19,960 nucleotides of DNA from the NCBI GenBank assembly GCA_902478705.1, contig CABSMB010000004.1, forward strand, positions 1-19,960. The letters are read 5' to 3'. Below are positions 15,271 to 19,960 of the stretch, piece after piece. A program made the translations under genes and the position numbers. The first letter of the stretch is position 1. Every line of letters starts with the position of its first letter. The notes under the pieces were generated by a model. It saw nothing but the letters and a program-made list of their open reading frames with translations, did no database searches and was not told where the DNA came from. The stretch is from an uncultured Collinsella sp. GTDB taxonomy: Bacteria; Actinomycetota; Coriobacteriia; Coriobacteriales; Coriobacteriaceae.

Positions 15271-15891
15271 TTAGCGCTCCATGTTGGGGACGATGCTGCC
15301 CTCGGTCACCGCGTGCACGGCCAGGCGCATGATGTTGTCGTAGCCGGTCTTGCTCAAGATCTCGGAGATACGGCGCTTGATGGTGCCTTCGCTCATGAAC
15401 AGCTCGGCCGCGATCTCGCGACGGCTCTTGCCTTCGCAGGCCAGGCGCAAAATCGATAGCTCAACGTCGTCGAGGGCCGCCGTGCCCGAGAAGATGCTTT
15501 CGGGCGGTTTGGGAAACGTACAGTAGCCCGCCAGCGTGGAGCGCATTACGGCAAACAGCTCGTCGATGCCGACGTTCTTGTACACAAAGCTATCGACGCC
15601 GGCCTCGCGCGCCTGGTCCACAAACGTAATCTCGGGCATGCCCGTCATGATAATGATGCGGCACTCGAGCAGCTGCTCCTTGATGCGCGCCGCCGCCACG
15701 ATGCCGTTGGAATCGTGCTCGGTGCACACGTCCATCAGTATCATGTCCGGACGCTCCTTGAGCACAACCTCGAGGGCATCGGACGCATCGGCGATCGCTG
15801 CGACAACCGTCATGTCGGGCTGGTCACCGACGGAGCGCGCGAGGCTCTCGCGCAAGATGGCCTGATCTTCGACGATAAGGACGCGAATCAT
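15271..15891 (-). CDS. NarL/FixJ-family response regulator
   Basis: A 206-residue DNA-binding response regulator, third gene of a sensor operon. The receiver domain (1-120) has acidic pocket E8/D9, phospho-acceptor D54 (ILMDV), switch T83 (IIMTG) and K105 (VYKN). The LuxR-type HTH (about 138-200) includes ILRLACEGKSRREIAAELFMSEGTI. Its ATG (15889-15891) overlaps the stop of the kinase gene by 4 nt (ATGA), and AAGGAG lies just upstream, indicating coupled translation. The kinase encoded at 15888-17381 is the expected partner. Target genes are unknown; nothing in the window carries an obvious matching site. Confidence 0.93.
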   Translation of the reverse strand: MIRVLIVEDQAILRESLARSVGDQPDMTVVAAIADASDALEVVLKERPDMILMDVCTEHDSNGIVAAARIKEQLLECRIIIMTGMPEITFVDQAREAGVDSFVYKNVGIDELFAVMRSTLAGYCTFPKPPESIFSGTAALDDVELSILRLACEGKSRREIAAELFMSEGTIKRRISEILSKTGYDNIMRLAVHAVTEGSIVPNMER

Positions 15892-17381
15892 GAGCTTCTC
15901 CTTTGGACCGTGACGTCGGGGCTCAGCGGGATGGATACCGCAAGCGTAAAGGGCGGAGCGGCGTGGACCTCAAGGCTGCCGCCCAGATCTTGTGCGACAT
16001 GCCTCATACCAGGAATACCCGTTCCCTCGCGATACGATACGGGGGCCGGGGACCCATCGTTAGAAATCGTCATGCGCGCGACAGCGCACCCATCCGATGC
16101 CTCCTGCCACAGGCGCACGTGGACCTGGTGGGCCTGCGCATGCTTGGTGGCGTTGGTCGAGGCCTCGCGGATAATCTGCAAAAACGCCGCGGCGATGCGC
16201 GCATCGTCGGGAAGCGATCCCTCAACATCGATCTGTACGCTCACCAGACCAAAGGCATGAATGATATCGCCGAGCTGCTCTGCCGGCTCGCTGGCGCCGC
16301 CACTGCGTAGGTCGGCGGCAATTGAGCGCAGCAACGGGTCAATTTGCTCGAGCGATTCGTCGTCCAGGCGCCCCTCCTCCAAATAGCGATGGAGAATGGA
16401 CAGGCGCTGCCCGATCACGTCGTGCACGCGGGCACGCATGCGCAGGTAGGCTGCATTGTCGGCAACCTTCTTCACTTCTTCGATCTGCGCCTGGAGTTCC
16501 TGGCCTGCAAGCTCGAGCAGGTGGTTGGCCTGCGCCAAGCGGTCGTGGGCATGCGCATACTCTGTCACATCCAGACCGATAATGCGCTCAAAGAGACGGC
16601 CCGAGACCATAACGTCGTCGTGCACAAATAGGCGAATCTCGACAGGAGAAATCTCGATCACCGCACGCGCCTCACCAAAGCGGTCCAAGTTGATCCGCAC
16701 GCGGTTCCTACTGCTTTCGGGCATTTGCATGCTGAGCTTACGAAGGCCATTCCACGTGCCACTCATATCGCCCAGGTCGGTTGGCATATGCAGCTCCACG
16801 AGGTTTTTGCGCATGCAGCGGTTCATGAGCAGCGGGCGACCCTTCGGGTCCAGATACAGAATGCCCACGGGGATCACGTTGATAGTCTCAATCGTCGAGA
16901 ACGCGGTAATGTCTTCTTGACGGTTGCGAACGTCCATCAAGAGCGCCGCGACGGAACGGAACAGGAAGAACGCCCCCTCTACGATAAGGACCATGGTCCA
17001 TGCCGGCCCCATGGCATAGACCACCGGCGGCGTCACAGCGGCAACGAGCAACAGCTCAACCAACATAACGGGACGACGATAGTGCACCATGAGCACCACG
17101 CCGTAAGCAGCAATCGCGGCGTTGAGCCATAGCAGTCCGCCCGCCGCCTCGGCGGCGACGTGAGGCGGCGCCACCAAATACGAGCCAGACAACGCGAACA
17201 GGACGACAGCCGAGATAATCAGATGGATAACCAGGCTCGATTCGTAGGTGCAAATCACCTTGCGGTTGTAGGGCGAACGACGCGATGCGATGAGCGGAAC
17301 GTGGATGGTCTGCAGACACGCCGCCAAGGCAAAGACGACGTCTAGCGCGACGATCTGGGGAAGGATAAGCGGGATCTGCAT
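15888..17381 (-). CDS. Membrane histidine kinase (HisKA_3 / LuxR-partner type)
   Basis: A 497-residue sensor kinase. Hydrophobic segments fill residues ~1-145 (about five to six helices), then a PAS-like region (155-275, ITAFSTIETINVIPVGILYLD), a helical linker and a HisKA_3 dimerisation domain with H320 in RARVHDVIGQ. The HATPase domain has its N-box at REASTNATKHA (N410), SNDGS (441-444) and GTGIPGM (453-459), so it appears catalytically complete. The ATG at 17381 is preferred because AGGTGA (plus 17388-17393) lies 6 nt upstream; a GTG two codons earlier (17387) overlaps the preceding stop directly but would sit too close to that site. Gene overlap with both neighbours makes a three-gene operon. 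Ligand unknown. Confidence 0.92.
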   Translation of the reverse strand: MQIPLILPQIVALDVVFALAACLQTIHVPLIASRRSPYNRKVICTYESSLVIHLIISAVVLFALSGSYLVAPPHVAAEAAGGLLWLNAAIAAYGVVLMVHYRRPVMLVELLLVAAVTPPVVYAMGPAWTMVLIVEGAFFLFRSVAALLMDVRNRQEDITAFSTIETINVIPVGILYLDPKGRPLLMNRCMRKNLVELHMPTDLGDMSGTWNGLRKLSMQMPESSRNRVRINLDRFGEARAVIEISPVEIRLFVHDDVMVSGRLFERIIGLDVTEYAHAHDRLAQANHLLELAGQELQAQIEEVKKVADNAAYLRMRARVHDVIGQRLSILHRYLEEGRLDDESLEQIDPLLRSIAADLRSGGASEPAEQLGDIIHAFGLVSVQIDVEGSLPDDARIAAAFLQIIREASTNATKHAQAHQVHVRLWQEASDGCAVARMTISNDGSPAPVSYREGTGIPGMRHVAQDLGGSLEVHAAPPFTLAVSIPLSPDVTVQRRSS

Positions 17382-17383
17382 CG

Positions 17384-19267
17384 TCACTCACCTGCCCGAG
17401 GCATCAAGACAATCATGCGCAGCTGTCCGGGTTCGCCCTCAAGACGATATGCCACGTTGCGCCCCTGCAGCGCGCTCTCGAGTTCGCGCGCGGCCGGCGT
17501 CTGCGACAAGTCTTCCTCGTCGTGGGAAAAAAGCGTGGCACGCAGCTCGACGCTACAACGGTCATGGTCGCTCAGGTGATACATGAGCGCCGGATGGTCG
17601 GTGGTGTAGGCGAAGAACGCAAAATCGTACACGCAGTCATACAGCGCGCTTACTGTGCTGGCGTGCATCGGGCGTCGTATGGCGATAATCGAGGCGCAGT
17701 CGACATCGACGGTGCGCAGGTCACTTGCCAGCTCATTGGCGATCAGCTGGATGCGATCACGGTCAAAACCGCTCTCACCGTGCTGTGCCAGCGTGAGCGA
17801 CCCCTTGCGCTTGCAATAGGCAACGAGCATCTTGGCGCACTGCAGCATGCGGTAACGCTCGTGCGAAGACGCCTCGTCAGTCAACGACGGCAGCGAGCTC
17901 AGCAGGTCGTACATCCCTTCGAGCGCGCGGGCAAGCGCCTGGTCAACGTCTTGGACCAGCAAGGTCTCGGCCTCTTGATCTGCCAGATGCGTCTTAAGGT
18001 CATAGTCGGCGGCGAGCAGTTCGTTTTGGCGCTGCAGTTCCATGCGACGATGCGCCAGCTCGCGGTTGAGCTCGTTGAGTTCCGACACGTCCTGGGCAAG
18101 CAGGGCCGATCCGCCCAACAGCGGAAAGGCGCGATACATCACATCGGGATCAGGCGCCACGGCAAAGGCGTGGGCATGCCCGTGCTCCTGGGCCCGCAGC
18201 TCCTCGCGCACACCCTCCGGCATTGGCTTTGACACCGGCGTGGCATAGACTTCCCGCAGGTCGCGCGTCAACACTTTAAGATCGAGCGGCAGCGTGTCGA
18301 AGATACCGGCGATGTCGTGATATGACGGGATGACGCCGCAATCGAGGCAGATCTCCATCGTCACCACGCACAGCACGCAGTAGACGAGCGAAAAGTTGAG
18401 TTTCCACGCCCAAGGCACGCGAAGGGCGTATGAGATGGCAAAGAACGCGCCGCCCAGCAGGACGAGTGCCGCCGTGCCCGAAAAGCGCTGGATACGATAG
18501 GACGAGGACCGACCCACCAAAATGAAGAAGGCGACAAAGTTAAAGGCCGTCCACACTAAGACGGCGAAATAACCCCAGCCGTACGTGTAGTCGTTGCTCC
18601 AGGTGTCGCTTGCGCGGTCCAAGTGAAATACCTGCCGGTGGAAATCGTTGGTGAGCACAAAACCGATAAGTAGGATGGCCACGATCCACAGGATGCTGCG
18701 GTAGCGGCGGCCAGCACGATGCTGCTCCAGCCCCGCAAGGCGCAGCCCGCAGAGCTGATAGAGCAGCGGAACGAGCGTCATGGGCACGTAGTACAGGTAC
18801 CACAGCACGGTGGCGTAGAACGGAGTGAACGACTTGTACTTGAGGATGACCTCGATCATCCACAGGGCGCAGATGGTGGCGATGGCAACCAGGCGACGGC
18901 GCAGCACATAGTCCAAACAGCGCAGGTAGACCAGCACGCCCCAGATCGAAAATGCAATCGCAGCGACAAGCAACGGAATCGAGCTCGAATGGACAAGCCC
19001 GTCCACGACCTCTTTGGACACCTCGCTATAGACGGGCGCGGTGTTGGAAAGATTGGGGTCGGAGGCGAACAGCGTCGGCAAGACCGCCAAAAGCATGAGG
19101 AACAGCGCAGTGATGGCACCCGCGATAGCAAAGACGCGGTGGCGGCATACACGATGCGTTATGCCAACGAGGAATCGCGGCATGGCGAAGAGCGTGCCGC
19201 CCCTAGGATCCGCCACGGGTGCGGATCGGGCGGCCGCGTGGCCGATATGTCGCTCGCGGGTACCCAT
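17384..19267 (-). CDS. 7TM sensor protein with degenerate histidine-kinase-like C-terminus
   Basis: A 627-residue protein (from ATG 19267, AAAGG 5 nt upstream), first gene of the operon. An alternative ATG at 19183 begins just before the first helix but lacks a ribosome site. Seven to eight TM helices cover about 45-310, with the NDFHxxVF motif (207-214) of the histidine-kinase N-terminal 7TM region. A coiled coil (about 392-450) leads to a region aligning with a kinase DHp and ATPase domain: RYRMLQCAKMLVAYCKRKGSLTL (470-492) and SALYDCVYDFAFFAYTT (540-556). It has no HD phospho-acceptor pair, no clean N-box asparagine and no glycine-rich ATP lid, though it ends LRMIVLMP like a kinase. I infer a pseudokinase or sensor subunit that feeds the complete kinase encoded immediately downstream. 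Confidence 0.78.
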   Translation of the reverse strand: MGTRERHIGHAAARSAPVADPRGGTLFAMPRFLVGITHRVCRHRVFAIAGAITALFLMLLAVLPTLFASDPNLSNTAPVYSEVSKEVVDGLVHSSSIPLLVAAIAFSIWGVLVYLRCLDYVLRRRLVAIATICALWMIEVILKYKSFTPFYATVLWYLYYVPMTLVPLLYQLCGLRLAGLEQHRAGRRYRSILWIVAILLIGFVLTNDFHRQVFHLDRASDTWSNDYTYGWGYFAVLVWTAFNFVAFFILVGRSSSYRIQRFSGTAALVLLGGAFFAISYALRVPWAWKLNFSLVYCVLCVVTMEICLDCGVIPSYHDIAGIFDTLPLDLKVLTRDLREVYATPVSKPMPEGVREELRAQEHGHAHAFAVAPDPDVMYRAFPLLGGSALLAQDVSELNELNRELAHRRMELQRQNELLAADYDLKTHLADQEAETLLVQDVDQALARALEGMYDLLSSLPSLTDEASSHERYRMLQCAKMLVAYCKRKGSLTLAQHGESGFDRDRIQLIANELASDLRTVDVDCASIIAIRRPMHASTVSALYDCVYDFAFFAYTTDHPALMYHLSDHDRCSVELRATLFSHDEEDLSQTPAARELESALQGRNVAYRLEGEPGQLRMIVLMPRAGE

Positions 19268-19298
19268 AGTGCCTTTAGTGTACCGACAGGCAGGCCCA

Positions 19299-19319
19299 AA
19301 AAACGGGCCACGTGTCCCA
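19299..19319 (+). repeat. 21-nt dispersed motif, copy B
   Basis: This stretch matches 10742-10762 except for two T/C differences; its centre GGCCACGTGTCC is closer to a perfect dyad (CACGTG). It lies about 32 bp upstream of the 7TM sensor start codon, in the position of a promoter or operator for the minus-strand operon. Confidence 0.55.
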
Positions 19320-19333
19320 AAATCCGCAGACGG

Positions 19334-19374
19334 CAAAACACCCGGCGAGCACAAACTGCTCGCCGGGTGTTTTG
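19334..19374. terminator. Strong intrinsic terminator after the GH1 gene
   Basis: A perfect 18-bp inverted repeat (19334-19351 with 19357-19374) has a 5-nt loop, a GC-rich core CCCGGCGAGCA and A/T-rich flanks (CAAAACA / TGTTTTG). It is typical of a bidirectional intrinsic terminator. It lies 34 nt after the GH1 stop on the minus strand and insulates the 7TM sensor operon from it. Confidence 0.88.
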
Positions 19375-19408
19375 GTTAGGAGACTATGAGGTTGGGGGTT
19401 CAGTGCCC

Positions 19409-19960
<552 letters not shown>

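Noticed and set aside
19268..19354. N-terminal extension of the 7TM sensor frame
   Set aside because: The extension overlaps the terminator hairpin and the dispersed 21-nt motif; ATG 19267 has an AAAGG site.

Overview
The window is high-GC bacterial chromosome with strong third-position G/C bias, short intergenic gaps and clear AGGAGG-type ribosome binding sites. The gene content (a beta-glucoside-type PTS, a GH1 6-phospho-beta-glucosidase, a GH140-like protein, a DUF1593 protein, DUF4428 and zinc-ribbon proteins, a 7TM sensor operon) suggests a gut actinobacterium of the Coriobacteriia, most likely Collinsella or a close relative. That assignment is an inference from protein style, not from a marker gene. 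I see no rRNA, tRNA, CRISPR array, transposase or phage gene.

Left part (1-3958): pyrE (orotate phosphoribosyltransferase, minus strand) is divergent from mgtA (Mg2+-importing P-type ATPase, plus strand). The long mgtA leader holds a promoter-like TTGACA box, a 23-codon reading frame behind a near-perfect Shine-Dalgarno, and a 14-bp perfect hairpin. It is a candidate leader-peptide control region.

Central part (4013-10727): a carbohydrate cluster. It has a DUF4038/GH140 apiosidase-like hydrolase (minus), a PTS EIIBC gene broken by a frameshift with an apparent internal loss of about 40 residues (minus), an alpha/beta-hydrolase esterase (plus) and a DUF1593 nucleoside-hydrolase-like protein (plus). 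None of the three enzymes has a signal peptide, so they probably act on imported glycosides in the cytoplasm. The 490-bp AT-rich gap between the PTS gene and the esterase is packed with GTTTAC/GTAAAC half-sites, including two clean inverted repeats. Three large non-coding hairpin elements lie in or beside this cluster: two copies of one inverted repeat in opposite orientation (4013-4076 and 10665-10727), and a nested 125-bp palindrome (8812-8936).

Right-centre part (10860-15160): a colinear four-gene plus-strand operon encodes a DUF4428 zinc-ribbon protein, a double zinc-ribbon membrane protein, an SPFH protein with two C-terminal zinc ribbons (YdjI-like) and an acidic lipoprotein. It resembles the Bacillus subtilis ydjFGHI membrane-stress locus without a PspA gene. 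A 15-bp bidirectional terminator closes it.

Right part (15271-19960): a minus-strand operon with stop/start overlaps encodes a 7TM sensor whose C-terminal half looks like a degenerate histidine kinase, then a complete HisKA_3-type histidine kinase, then a NarL-family response regulator. A strong terminator separates it from the 3' end of a GH1 6-phospho-beta-glucosidase gene that runs off the right edge.
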